A stretch of 64,000 nt of DNA from Flavihumibacter sp. ZG627 (lineage in GTDB: Bacteria; Bacteroidota; Bacteroidia; Chitinophagales; Chitinophagaceae): assembly GCF_000814325.1 (NCBI RefSeq), contig NZ_JPHF01000004.1, positions 124,001 to 188,000 of the forward strand, read 5' to 3'. Positions 1 through 7,626 of the stretch are shown here, one piece after another (within the stretch, counting starts at the first letter, position 1; each line of letters opens with the position of its first letter). The notes under the pieces were generated by a model. The model was not told the origin of the DNA. It was given only the letters and a program-made list of their open reading frames with translations, and searched no databases. Both the position numbers and the translations under genes were made by a program.

Positions 1-35
1 TGCTGCTTCAGGTCAACCATTTGTATCGTCCGCAT
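1..35 (-). CDS. N-terminus of a probable DegT/DnrJ/EryC1-type aminotransferase (partial)
   Basis: Reading leftward from an ATG at 33-35, the first residues are MRTIQMVDLKQ, and the frame stays open to the window edge. The start MxxIQMVDLK is typical of Bacteroidota DegT/DnrJ/EryC1/StrS sugar aminotransferases, PLP enzymes that make amino sugars for surface glycans. The gene would be divergent from waaA, with about 97 bp between the two starts. A glycan or lipid A context fits such an enzyme. Only 11 full codons are visible, so the call rests on a short N-terminal signature and on context. Confidence 0.45.
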   Translation of the reverse strand, partial: MRTIQMVDLKQ

Positions 36-132
36 AATTGCTATCCTCTTTTTAAAATGCGCACAAAAATAGCAAAATATAGGTAGGGTGGAACTTTGAA
101 TTTAGATTTGCCATCATTAATACACTGCTTCT

Positions 133-1401
133 GTGAGCTTATTCCTGTATAATATTTTCCTGTTTCTGTATGGAACAGCCCTGAAATTTGCAGCTTTTTG
201 GAATCCCAAAGCCAAAAGCTGGGTTACAGGCCGGCGGGGATGGGAAGCCCCCCTCATATCAGCAATGAGTGGCAGATCTTCTCATGTTTTATGGATGCAT
301 TGTGCCTCTTTGGGTGAATTTGAACAAGGTCGCCCGGTTTTAGAATTAATTCGTCAGAAATATCCCAGGTATACCATTTTGATAACCTTTTTCAGTCCAT
401 CAGGGTATGAAATCCGTAAAAACTACCAGGGTGCAGATTATGTTTGTTACCTGCCACTAGATGGATCCTCAACCGCCAGAAGATTCCTGGATATTGTGAA
501 GCCTGATATTGTTCTATGGGTCCGATATGAATTCTGGTACCATTTTCTGAACCAACTTTTTAAACGGGGAACCCCTGTAATATTAATTTCAGGATTGTTC
601 CGGTCGTCCCAACCTTTCTTTCAATGGTTTGGAAGATTACATCGCCATATGCTAAGCTGTTTCAGGTATATTTTTGTCCAGAATGCTGAATCCGCTACTC
701 TCTTGAGAAATATTGGTATTGAGAACGTTGCAATTAGTGGTGATACCCGCTATGATAGGGTATCTGCTATTGCGGAGGCATTTGAGCCCTTACCAGAGAT
801 CGCAGCTTTTGTGAACGGTTTACCGGTGGTGGTAGGGGGCAGCACCTGGCCGGAAGATGAAGAGGAACTGGATCATTTCGCCAATACGAATAGTGGTTTT
901 CGATTCATCATTGCTCCCCACGAAATTGGTGAACACCACCTGAAAGACATTGAGAAGCTATTTCATAACACCATCCGCTATTCGAAATGGGTTAAAATAT
1001 GGAAGGAGTCCGCATTCAAGGCAAACAGCCCACATGTCTTGATTATTGATAATATTGGAATGTTGTCCAGACTCTATCATTATGCCATAATAGCCTATGT
1101 TGGTGGGGGATTCGGCGGCGATGGGCTTCATAATATCCTGGAAGCGGCTGTTTATGGGCGGCCTGTTATTCATGGACCTCACTATGAACGTTTTCCGGAA
1201 GCAATTGAACTGATTGAGGCTGGGGGCTCTTTCTCGGTTGGAAATGCGCTCGAGCTTGAAGATACGCTCAAAAAACTACTGGCTAACAGTTCTGAGTATA
1301 GCATGGCTGCTGTTGCCGCCGAGGAGTTCGTGCGAAAACGAAGAGGGGCAACTCATATAATAATGGATTATCTGGAGGTAAACCGTCTTCTTACTAACTG
1401 A
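133..1401 (+). CDS. waaA: 3-deoxy-D-manno-octulosonic acid (Kdo) transferase
   Basis: This membrane-associated GT-B glycosyltransferase adds Kdo from CMP-Kdo to the lipid A precursor on the cytoplasmic face of the inner membrane. The 422-residue length is normal for the family. The N-terminal segment (about residues 3-22) is a hydrophobic anchor. The sequence ASLGEFEQGRP at about 58-68 carries the expected catalytic glutamate (Glu62). The TFFSPSGYE motif follows at about 85-93. The C-terminal CMP-Kdo-binding half has GGSTWPEDEE (about 235-244) and YVGGGFGGDGLHNILEA (about 322-338). The start is a GTG at 133, because the anchor begins immediately after it and no ATG lies nearby. The last 34 bp overlap the convergent gene on the other strand. 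Confidence 0.93.
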   Translation: MSLFLYNIFLFLYGTALKFAAFWNPKAKSWVTGRRGWEAPLISAMSGRSSHVLWMHCASLGEFEQGRPVLELIRQKYPRYTILITFFSPSGYEIRKNYQGADYVCYLPLDGSSTARRFLDIVKPDIVLWVRYEFWYHFLNQLFKRGTPVILISGLFRSSQPFFQWFGRLHRHMLSCFRYIFVQNAESATLLRNIGIENVAISGDTRYDRVSAIAEAFEPLPEIAAFVNGLPVVVGGSTWPEDEEELDHFANTNSGFRFIIAPHEIGEHHLKDIEKLFHNTIRYSKWVKIWKESAFKANSPHVLIIDNIGMLSRLYHYAIIAYVGGGFGGDGLHNILEAAVYGRPVIHGPHYERFPEAIELIEAGGSFSVGNALELEDTLKKLLANSSEYSMAAVAAEEFVRKRRGATHIIMDYLEVNRLLTN

Positions 1402-2090
1402 AGAAAATGCACTACCGGTTCTTTGGTATCATCCCAGGCCAGTTTCAGTTTAAGTTCACGCTCAATCCAGAATTCAGCTTCCTGAAGAATATGAAATGAA
1501 TTAATTGTTTTAATACTCCGCTCATACATGGTTTCATCGCCGCGGAATAATTCATTAACGAAAACAAAACGGTCATTTACCCCTATTGCCTTCTTGAGAT
1601 CCCTAACCGGTTCCCTTGTCAATACCTCAGATAATTCAAGAGAATGTTGTTTTAATTTATCGTTGAGAGATGTGGAATTATGCTGTTGTCCCATTACCTC
1701 ATTCAATTCCCGGATATCTTTCTGATGAGCGAGGGTTGGAATCTCCTGCATGAGACTATGAAGCCAATCCACTTGTTTTTCTTCCTTTTGGGATTGATCG
1801 GGTTCAGAATTTTGTTGGGGGGCTATAGGAAATGATTCTGTTGCCTTTGGCTCATATTGGGAAGTATCCATTTGCCGATTGGAAGATGGCATCACTACTG
1901 CTACTTTACTGCTGCTATTGCGGCTAACGGAGCTAGCAACAGGAGGTTGCAATTCTGCCTGGAGAAGCTGGATTGTTGCAAGCAAAACCTGGTTGTCGGC
2001 CTGCTCATCGAGCTGCTCCTGCAACTTATTTATCAGTGCTCTTACTCTTTCCATACGATATGGTACTTTTGGGTTAGTATTGGATTTCAT
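1368..2090 (-). CDS. Conserved Bacteroidota hypothetical protein with coiled coil
   Basis: A 240-residue protein with no signal peptide or membrane segment. Residues about 10-50 are predicted coiled coil (RVRALINKLQEQLDEQ). A low-complexity polar linker rich in S, Q, P and E covers about 50-110. The C-terminal half is a compact helical domain with LKKAIGVNDRFVFVNELF and MYERSIKTINSF, segments I associate with a conserved but uncharacterised Bacteroidota protein. It is divergent from tdk, and its 3' end overlaps the 3' end of waaA by 34 bp. The pattern suggests a cytoplasmic scaffold or interaction protein, but no function can be assigned from sequence. Confidence 0.8.
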   Translation of the reverse strand: MKSNTNPKVPYRMERVRALINKLQEQLDEQADNQVLLATIQLLQAELQPPVASSVSRNSSSKVAVVMPSSNRQMDTSQYEPKATESFPIAPQQNSEPDQSQKEEKQVDWLHSLMQEIPTLAHQKDIRELNEVMGQQHNSTSLNDKLKQHSLELSEVLTREPVRDLKKAIGVNDRFVFVNELFRGDETMYERSIKTINSFHILQEAEFWIERELKLKLAWDDTKEPVVHFLQLVRRRFTSR

Positions 2091-2164
2091 AAAGTTATAT
2101 AAAAAAACACCTATAAAACCGTTTGTTGTTTGTTAAACTCAAACTGCAAACGCCTGAATCAATT

Positions 2165-2734
2165 ATGTTTATAGAACCAAATCTCAGCGGCGGCCGCAGG
2201 GGATGGATAGAAGTGATCTGCGGATCAATGTTCTCTGGTAAGACCGAAGAACTGATACGGCGTTTAAAAAGGGCGAGGATCGCTAACCTGAAGGTTGAAA
2301 TCTTTAAACCCTCCATAGATGTACGTTATGATGACCAGAATATTGTGTCACATGACGAAAAAATGATACACTCCACCCCTATTGATAACTCCCAGACCAT
2401 CCTGCTGATGGCCAGCGATGTTGATGTTGTTGGCATTGACGAAGCCCAATTCTTTGATGACCAGCTACCCGAAGTCTGCGACCAGCTTGCCAGGCAAGGT
2501 ATCAGGGTAATCGTAGCAGGACTCGACATGGATTTTCTCGGCAAACCATTCGGACAAATGCCCTTCCTGCTTGCCAAAGCAGATTATATCACCAAGTTGC
2601 ATGCCATTTGCGTAAAATGTGGAAACATTGCAAGTTATAGCTACCGGAAAACGCCCGGTTCCAACCAGGTTATGCTGGGTGAAAAGGAATTTTATGAACC
2701 CCGTTGCCGTAGTTGCTTTAATGAAAAGGACTAG
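2165..2734 (+). CDS. tdk: Thymidine kinase, type II
   Basis: Phosphorylates thymidine to dTMP with ATP in the pyrimidine salvage pathway (cytoplasm). The Walker A loop [11 protein letters not shown] is at about residues 20-30, the DEAQFF Walker B/lasso-side motif is in mid-protein, and a C-terminal zinc-binding set reads CVKCG ... CRSC. From the ATG at 2165 the protein is 189 residues, normal for TK1-like bacterial enzymes, and begins MFIEPN as in relatives. An in-frame TTG at 2123 would add 14 non-conserved residues and is rejected. The stop is 14 bp before the ccmB start, so the two may be cotranscribed. Confidence 0.95.
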   Translation: MFIEPNLSGGRRGWIEVICGSMFSGKTEELIRRLKRARIANLKVEIFKPSIDVRYDDQNIVSHDEKMIHSTPIDNSQTILLMASDVDVVGIDEAQFFDDQLPEVCDQLARQGIRVIVAGLDMDFLGKPFGQMPFLLAKADYITKLHAICVKCGNIASYSYRKTPGSNQVMLGEKEFYEPRCRSCFNEKD

Positions 2735-2748
2735 TTTAAATTTCTGCT

Positions 2749-3399
2749 TTGAAACATATCATAACATTATTCAGAAAGGACCTGCTGCTGGAAATGCGGC
2801 AGCAATACAGCTTTTATGGTATCCTTCTATATGTTGCAAGTACCATTTTTGTTCTTTATCTGGCAATGGGGCAACCAGAAGATGAAGTTTGGAACGGGCT
2901 TTTCTGGATGATCCAGCTTTTCGTATGTGTTAACGCCGTGGCTAAAAGTTTTCTACAGGAAAGCAGGGGCCGCTTACTCTATTTTTATTCAATAGCAGGA
3001 GCTCGGGATTTTATACTATCTAAGCTGCTTTTCAATGCATTATTAATGGCCGTCTTAAGTATTACCTCCTGGATCCTGTTTAGCCTGTTGCTGGGAAATC
3101 CTGTCCAGAATGGATTAAGATTTATGGGTGTGGCCATGTTTGGCGGTTTAGGATTGAGTCTTGTATTCACTTTCCTGTCAGCTATAGCCGCCAGGGCCCA
3201 GCAAAATGCCGCTATGATGGCTATCCTCGGATTTCCGCTGATCATCCCACAGATACTGCTAATGATGAAACTCGCTAATACTGCCTTCAGCCATGTTATC
3301 CAACAAGGATTATTACAAATTGTACTCCTGCTGGCTGGTATGGATATCCTGGTGATTGCACTTGCGGTTATTTTATTTCCCTTCTTATGGAAGGATTGA
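2749..3399 (+). CDS. ccmB: Heme exporter protein CcmB
   Basis: Permease component of the Ccm (System I) cytochrome c maturation ABC transporter in the inner membrane. The 216-residue protein has about six hydrophobic segments and the family N-terminus LFRKDLLLEMRQQYSF, followed by VKSFLQESRG-type loop residues (AKSFLQESRG, about 64-73). The start is a TTG at 2749; the next in-frame ATG (about residue 16) would remove the conserved N-terminal helix. ccmC and a ccmD-like gene follow. No ccmA, ccmE or ccmF is present nearby. Confidence 0.9.
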   Translation: MKHIITLFRKDLLLEMRQQYSFYGILLYVASTIFVLYLAMGQPEDEVWNGLFWMIQLFVCVNAVAKSFLQESRGRLLYFYSIAGARDFILSKLLFNALLMAVLSITSWILFSLLLGNPVQNGLRFMGVAMFGGLGLSLVFTFLSAIAARAQQNAAMMAILGFPLIIPQILLMMKLANTAFSHVIQQGLLQIVLLLAGMDILVIALAVILFPFLWKD

Positions 3400-3416
3400 A
3401 ACCCCTTAAATTCCCC

Positions 3417-3424
3417 TAATTTTG
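3417..3424 (+). promoter_or_regulatory. Bacteroidota -7 box ahead of ccmC
   Basis: TAATTTTG matches the TAnnTTTG -7 element and lies 18 bp before the ccmC ATG at 3443. It sits in the 43-bp gap after ccmB, so ccmC may have its own promoter besides read-through. No convincing -33 TTTG was found. Confidence 0.5.
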
Positions 3425-3442
3425 CCCCACTTATTCATATCT

Positions 3443-4111
3443 ATGCGCCTCTCCTGGTGGAAAATACTTTGTATCCTTTTGCTGCTGACAATCTCAATAG
3501 CCGGTTTTCTGGGTGGTGTACCTGCCAAACCAATTCTGAACGAGACCATCCGCAACCTCTATTTTCATGTGCCGATGTGGTTCAGCATGATGATATTCTT
3601 CATTGTTTCATTGGTCAATTCTGTGCGATACCTAAGAAACGGGGACCTTCGTTATGATACATATTCAGTTGAATATGCCAACATTGGTATCCTGTTTGGC
3701 ATATTGGGATTGGTTACCGGTATGATCTGGGCAAATTATACCTGGGGCAAACCATGGAGTAACGATCCCAAGCAGATTGGAGCGGCCATAGCCCTGTTGA
3801 TTTATTTCGCTTATATGGTTTTACGTAACTCCCTGGTTGATCCCGATAAACGGGCTAAGATCAGCGCAGTATATAATATTTTCGCTTTCGCGATGTTATT
3901 TCCCACCTTGTGGATTATTCCCAGGCTTGTTGAAAGTCTACACCCTGGTGGAATGGGTAATCCCGCCCTGAATACGAACGATATAGACAGCCGGATGAGA
4001 ACTTTATTCTGGCCGGTTGCAGTTCCCGCCTGGACCTTGCTCGGGGTTTGGATCACCACGCTCAGGATACGTTTTAAATTATTGGAAGAACAAAAATTAG
4101 AACATGCCTAA
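3443..4111 (+). CDS. ccmC: Cytochrome c biogenesis protein CcmC (heme handling)
   Basis: Inner-membrane protein of the heme-handling family that presents heme for attachment to the chaperone CcmE. The 222-residue product has six membrane segments. The WWD-like motif region WANYTWGKPWSNDPKQIG lies in mid-protein, with flanking histidines in LYFHVPMWF and in VESLHPGG that fit axial heme ligands. The ATG at 3443 is preferred over the TTG at 3422, because a -7 promoter box ends at 3424 and would overlap the longer start. The gene overlaps the following ccmD-like gene by 8 bp, which suggests translational coupling. Confidence 0.92.
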   Translation: MRLSWWKILCILLLLTISIAGFLGGVPAKPILNETIRNLYFHVPMWFSMMIFFIVSLVNSVRYLRNGDLRYDTYSVEYANIGILFGILGLVTGMIWANYTWGKPWSNDPKQIGAAIALLIYFAYMVLRNSLVDPDKRAKISAVYNIFAFAMLFPTLWIIPRLVESLHPGGMGNPALNTNDIDSRMRTLFWPVAVPAWTLLGVWITTLRIRFKLLEEQKLEHA

Positions 4112-4337
4112 TATTATTTCCCGTATTGGAATGCTTGCCATGCTGGTATTGCTTACAAACGTTGGTTTGGGTCAGGATATGATGAGTGATGAACCTGTTC
4201 AAATGGCAGATGGCCTCCGCTCAAACGGCAAGATCTATGTTGTTGTAGCGGTAGTAGTTACCATTGTAGCCGGGGTTGTTGTTTACCTGATTAATCTGGA
4301 CAGAAGAATCTCCCGGCTGGAGAAAGGTGGCAAATGA
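4104..4337 (+). CDS. CcmD-like small membrane protein
   Basis: A 77-residue protein with an N-terminal hydrophobic signal (about 1-23, ending GLGQD) and one membrane helix at about 43-66 (IYVVVAVVVTIVAGVVVYLINLD), followed by the basic-acidic tail RRISRLEKGGK. The final helix plus charged tail resembles CcmD, which stabilises the CcmABC complex. It overlaps ccmC by 8 bp, which strongly supports a shared role. It is longer than proteobacterial CcmD because of the N-terminal extension. Confidence 0.78.
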   Translation: MPNIISRIGMLAMLVLLTNVGLGQDMMSDEPVQMADGLRSNGKIYVVVAVVVTIVAGVVVYLINLDRRISRLEKGGK

Positions 4338-4412
4338 TCGGGTCAATCATTGGGAACTTCATATTGTCGATTGCTTAAACACATATAAAAAACAATTTCT
4401 AAAACAAAAATC

Positions 4413-5831
4413 ATGTCTTCACACCAAGAGTACAGCTTTTTTGGAGCAGTAGAGCAGAGTTTTGACAAGGCAGCGGCTTTTACAAACTGGGATCCGGGAA
4501 TCCTGGAACAGATCAAGCAGTGCAATTCAGTATATCGTATGCACTTCCCCGTTAAGATCGGTGATAAGATCGAAGTGATAAAAGCTTATCGCGTTCAGCA
4601 TTCTCATCATAAAACACCTTGTAAAGGTGGAATTCGTTTCGCAACATCCGTTAACCTTGATGAGGTTATGGCACTGGCGGCATTGATGACTTACAAATGC
4701 GCAATTGTGAATGTTCCCTTCGGAGGGGCCAAAGGAGGAATAACCATCGATCCTAAAAAATATACACCGTACGAACTGGAAAAAATTACACGGCGTTACA
4801 CTCATGAACTGATCAAGAAAAATTTCATTGGTCCGGGTACTGATGTACCTGCTCCTGATTATGGTACCGGTGAGAGAGAAATGGCCTGGATTCTTGATAC
4901 CTACATGAGCCAGAAGCCGGGTGAAGTAGATGCATTGGCCTGTGTAACCGGAAAACCTGTAACGCAGGGAGGGGTACGTGGACGTCGGGAAGCAACGGGT
5001 CTCGGTGTTTATTTTGGTATCCGCGAAGTTTGCAATATGGCAGAGGTTATGAAGAAACTGGGACTTGAGCCCGGAGTGGAAGGAAAGACTGTTGTTGTAC
5101 AGGGGCTTGGAAACGTAGGCTTCCATGCTGCTAAATATTTCCGTGAAGGAGGAGCTAAAGTAATTGCTATTGCTGAATATGAAGGTGCTATAATGCACCC
5201 CGATGGACTTAATGAAAATGATGTATTCCAGCATAGGAAAAAAACAGGTTCGATCCTTAATTACCCCGGCGCTACAAATATCACTAAATCGTCAGAAGCA
5301 CTGGAACTGGAATGTGATATTTTAATACCTGCAGCACTCGAAAATGTTATCAATGGTGATAATGCACCACGCGTAAAAGCAAAGATCATCGGTGAAGCCG
5401 CGAATGGTCCGCTTACTCCTGAGGCTGATGAGGTATTCACACAAAAAGGTTCACTTGTTGTACCTGATATGTACCTGAATGCAGGCGGTGTAACCGTATC
5501 TTACTTTGAGTGGTTAAAAAACCTTAGCCATGTACGTTATGGTCGTCTGGAAAAGCGTTTTACAGAAAACCAGAATAAGAATATCATAAAAGAAATTGAA
5601 GGCCTTACGGGAAAGAAGGTGAATGATACCCAGAAAAGCCTCATTGAGCACGGTCCCGATGAAGTTGACCTGGTATATTCTGGTCTCGAGGAAACCATGA
5701 TCACTGCAACCCGCGAAATAATGGAGCTCTGGTTAAATAATCCCGCTATTCCTGATATGCGTACCGCTGCTTATGTTGTTGCCATTAATAAGGTTGCAAC
5801 AAGCTATGCTGAACTTGGAATATTCCCATAA
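4413..5831 (+). CDS. gdhA: Glu/Leu/Phe/Val dehydrogenase (glutamate dehydrogenase)
   Basis: Oxidative deamination of glutamate to 2-oxoglutarate, or the reverse, in the cytoplasm. The sequence shows KGGIRF at 71-76, PFGGAKGGI at 102-110 with the catalytic-site lysine 107, PAPDYGTG at 146-153 and the Rossmann dinucleotide loop GLGNVG at 231-236. At 472 residues it is about 50 longer than typical hexameric GDH; the extra residues lie in the C-terminal third (about 380-430). The gene stands alone after the ccm block, 75 bp downstream, and ends at a strong hairpin terminator. Cofactor preference cannot be read reliably. Confidence 0.93.
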   Translation: MSSHQEYSFFGAVEQSFDKAAAFTNWDPGILEQIKQCNSVYRMHFPVKIGDKIEVIKAYRVQHSHHKTPCKGGIRFATSVNLDEVMALAALMTYKCAIVNVPFGGAKGGITIDPKKYTPYELEKITRRYTHELIKKNFIGPGTDVPAPDYGTGEREMAWILDTYMSQKPGEVDALACVTGKPVTQGGVRGRREATGLGVYFGIREVCNMAEVMKKLGLEPGVEGKTVVVQGLGNVGFHAAKYFREGGAKVIAIAEYEGAIMHPDGLNENDVFQHRKKTGSILNYPGATNITKSSEALELECDILIPAALENVINGDNAPRVKAKIIGEAANGPLTPEADEVFTQKGSLVVPDMYLNAGGVTVSYFEWLKNLSHVRYGRLEKRFTENQNKNIIKEIEGLTGKKVNDTQKSLIEHGPDEVDLVYSGLEETMITATREIMELWLNNPAIPDMRTAAYVVAINKVATSYAELGIFP

Positions 5832-5855
5832 ACAAATTGAGCTATCAAACAATAT

Positions 5856-5892
5856 AAACAACAATAGCTGCCATGTGCAGCTATTGTTGTTT
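5856..5892. terminator. Bidirectional hairpin terminator
   Basis: A perfect 16-bp stem (arms 5856-5871 and 5877-5892) with a CATGT loop lies between the convergent ends of gdhA and the HsdR-N-like gene. The arms start with AAACAACAA and end with TTGTTGTTT, so an A/T-rich flank follows the stem in either direction. It probably serves both genes. Confidence 0.85.
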
Positions 5893-5906
5893 ATTGTGAA
5901 TACTGA

Positions 5907-6344
5907 TTAGCACCATGCCGGAAGTTGTTCAAGCATTTCCAGTTTTCCGGATCTCTTTTCAAAAAAATAACTGATAGTTCCATTAGTTATTACCAGGTAG
6001 GGAACCGGAATGGTAATATTATAACGAAGAACCTGATGAAGCACTTCTTCGGTTAAGGGAATTTCCATTGATTTACATTCAACCATTAACCATGGTTTAT
6101 GGTTGTTATCATATACCAGTATATCAAAGCGTTTACTAAGTTCTCCCAGCTTAATCTCTTTTTCAATAGCTATCAGTGTAGCAGGATAATTCATTTCCTG
6201 CAGAAGGTATTGAAGAAAATTTTGCCTAACCCACTCTTCCGGAGTGAATGCTACCCACCTCTTGCGGGTTTCGTCAAAGATCTGGCGCCTGCCACCATTC
6301 TCACGCAAGCGAAAAGGAAAGGATGGGTATTGTAGGGATGCCAT
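5907..6344 (-). CDS. HsdR N-terminal-domain protein (PD-(D/E)XK nuclease fold)
   Basis: A 145-residue protein resembling the isolated N-terminal nuclease-like domain of type I restriction subunit HsdR. The core of a PD-(D/E)XK site is visible: RFDILVYD (about 68-75) followed by LMVECKS (about 84-90). The N-terminus LQYPSFPFRLRENGGRRQIFDETRKRWV is typical of the stand-alone version in Bacteroidota, where no hsdM or hsdS accompanies it, as here. It may be a housekeeping DNA-processing protein rather than a restriction enzyme. It is divergent from the AMP nucleosidase gene, with 59 bp between starts. Confidence 0.85.
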   Translation of the reverse strand: MASLQYPSFPFRLRENGGRRQIFDETRKRWVAFTPEEWVRQNFLQYLLQEMNYPATLIAIEKEIKLGELSKRFDILVYDNNHKPWLMVECKSMEIPLTEEVLHQVLRYNITIPVPYLVITNGTISYFFEKRSGKLEMLEQLPAWC

Positions 6345-6403
6345 CCCCCAAAGCTATGATATGAAAATCGTATATTGCCAGACTCTGTAAAATCAGTTTG
6401 GAC

Positions 6404-7174
6404 ATGAAAACGAAAGAGGAAATAGTTGAAAACTGGCTGCCCCGTTATACAGGTGAGCAACTAGCTAATTTTGGAAAATATATCCTGCTAACTAACTTTA
6501 GTAATTATGTGGAATGGTTTGCTAAATGGCATCACGTTGAAGTGGTTGGTATTGGTAAGCCTATGCAATGTGCTACAGCAGAAGATATCACCATCATCAA
6601 CTTCGGTATGGGTAGTCCAACCGCCGCTACAGTGATGGACCTATTGTCTGCCATTGAGCCCAAAGCAGTTTTGTTTCTTGGTAAATGTGGAGGACTGAAA
6701 AAACGTAATAAAGTTGGTGATCTTATACTGCCCATCGCGGCCATAAGGGGAGAAGGAACCTCCAATGATTATTTTCCACCGGAAGTGCCGGCTTTACCCG
6801 CCTTCGCCATGCAGAAGGCAGTATCAACTACTATCAGGGATCATGGAGTTGATTACTGGACCGGAACAGTATATACAACCAACCGTCGTGTCTGGGAACA
6901 TGATGAGGCCTTTAAAGAATACCTTCAACAGGTAAGAGCATATGCCATTGATATGGAAACCGCAACGATATTCTCTGTTGGATTCTATAATAAGATTCCA
7001 ACCGGAGCACTTTTACTAGTTAGTGATTCACCCATGATTCCGGAAGGCGTAAAAACAGAAGAAAGTGACAAAAATGTTACTGCCGAATTTGTTGAAAGAC
7101 ATATTAGGATAGGAATAGATTCCTTAAAGCAACTTATCAATGACGGACTAACGGTAAGGCACCTTCGCTTTTAG
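6404..7174 (+). CDS. amn: AMP nucleosidase (short Bacteroidota type)
   Basis: Hydrolyses AMP to adenine and ribose-5-phosphate (purine salvage/adenylate control). The 256-residue protein is a single nucleoside-phosphorylase-fold domain without the N-terminal Amn domain of proteobacteria. Visible motifs are NFGMGSPTAATVMDLL (about 67-82), FLGKCGGLKKR (about 92-102), the substrate-binding AIDMETATIF (about 183-192) and the catalytic-aspartate region LLVSDSPMIPEG (about 204-215). The ATG at 6404 is preferred over a TTG two codons upstream. Confidence 0.88.
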   Translation: MKTKEEIVENWLPRYTGEQLANFGKYILLTNFSNYVEWFAKWHHVEVVGIGKPMQCATAEDITIINFGMGSPTAATVMDLLSAIEPKAVLFLGKCGGLKKRNKVGDLILPIAAIRGEGTSNDYFPPEVPALPAFAMQKAVSTTIRDHGVDYWTGTVYTTNRRVWEHDEAFKEYLQQVRAYAIDMETATIFSVGFYNKIPTGALLLVSDSPMIPEGVKTEESDKNVTAEFVERHIRIGIDSLKQLINDGLTVRHLRF

Positions 7175-7221
7175 GCACTTCTTAAAAATTTACAATTTCT
7201 TACACCTGTATAAATGAAAAA

Positions 7222-7617
7222 ATGATGAAAGCTTTTTTTCTTATGGCCGGGATTTTTTTATGGGGCATCTCCGGTTGCAAGACTCCGGCTAACAAAACGA
7301 CCGCTACACATACTGGCAAACTAGTGGTAAGCGAACTATGCAATCACTATGTTGTGGCATTAGAAACTGGCTCGATTGATAAAAACAACCTGGCAGAATC
7401 CTGGACGGATAATAAAAGGAATATGACATTTAAAAATGTTTTTAGCGTAGCGAGCAAATGCAGCTTTGCGAAGGCCGAATTAGCTGAAGGTGATGTCTTT
7501 AGTTTTGAACTAACCGATAGTACAGTTACAGAGAATTGTGCTATCTGCATGGCATATTATCCAACACCAGAGCAAAAATTAATGATTAAAAATATCAGGA
7601 AGATCACCAAGCCCTAA
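7222..7617 (+). CDS. Small lipoprotein of unknown function
   Basis: A 131-residue secreted protein. The signal ends in a lipobox, LWGISGCKTP, with the lipidated cysteine at about residue 19. The mature part contains four cysteines (LCNHY, SKCSF, ENCAICM) that could form disulfides or bind a metal. No domain is recognised. The stop is 9 bp before the ABC ATPase start, so cotranscription is likely. ATG codons at 7222 and 7225 are both possible starts. Confidence 0.75.
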   Translation: MMKAFFLMAGIFLWGISGCKTPANKTTATHTGKLVVSELCNHYVVALETGSIDKNNLAESWTDNKRNMTFKNVFSVASKCSFAKAELAEGDVFSFELTDSTVTENCAICMAYYPTPEQKLMIKNIRKITKP

Positions 7618-7626
7618 AGCCATTAT

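Noticed and set aside
4527-5234. Long open frame opposite gdhA (235 codons)
   Set aside because: It lies entirely within gdhA on the other strand, has composition unlike a real protein, and shows no motif; it is a shadow frame.
5907-6344. Type I restriction-modification system
   Set aside because: Only an isolated HsdR-N-like domain is present; no helicase part of hsdR, no hsdM and no hsdS is nearby.
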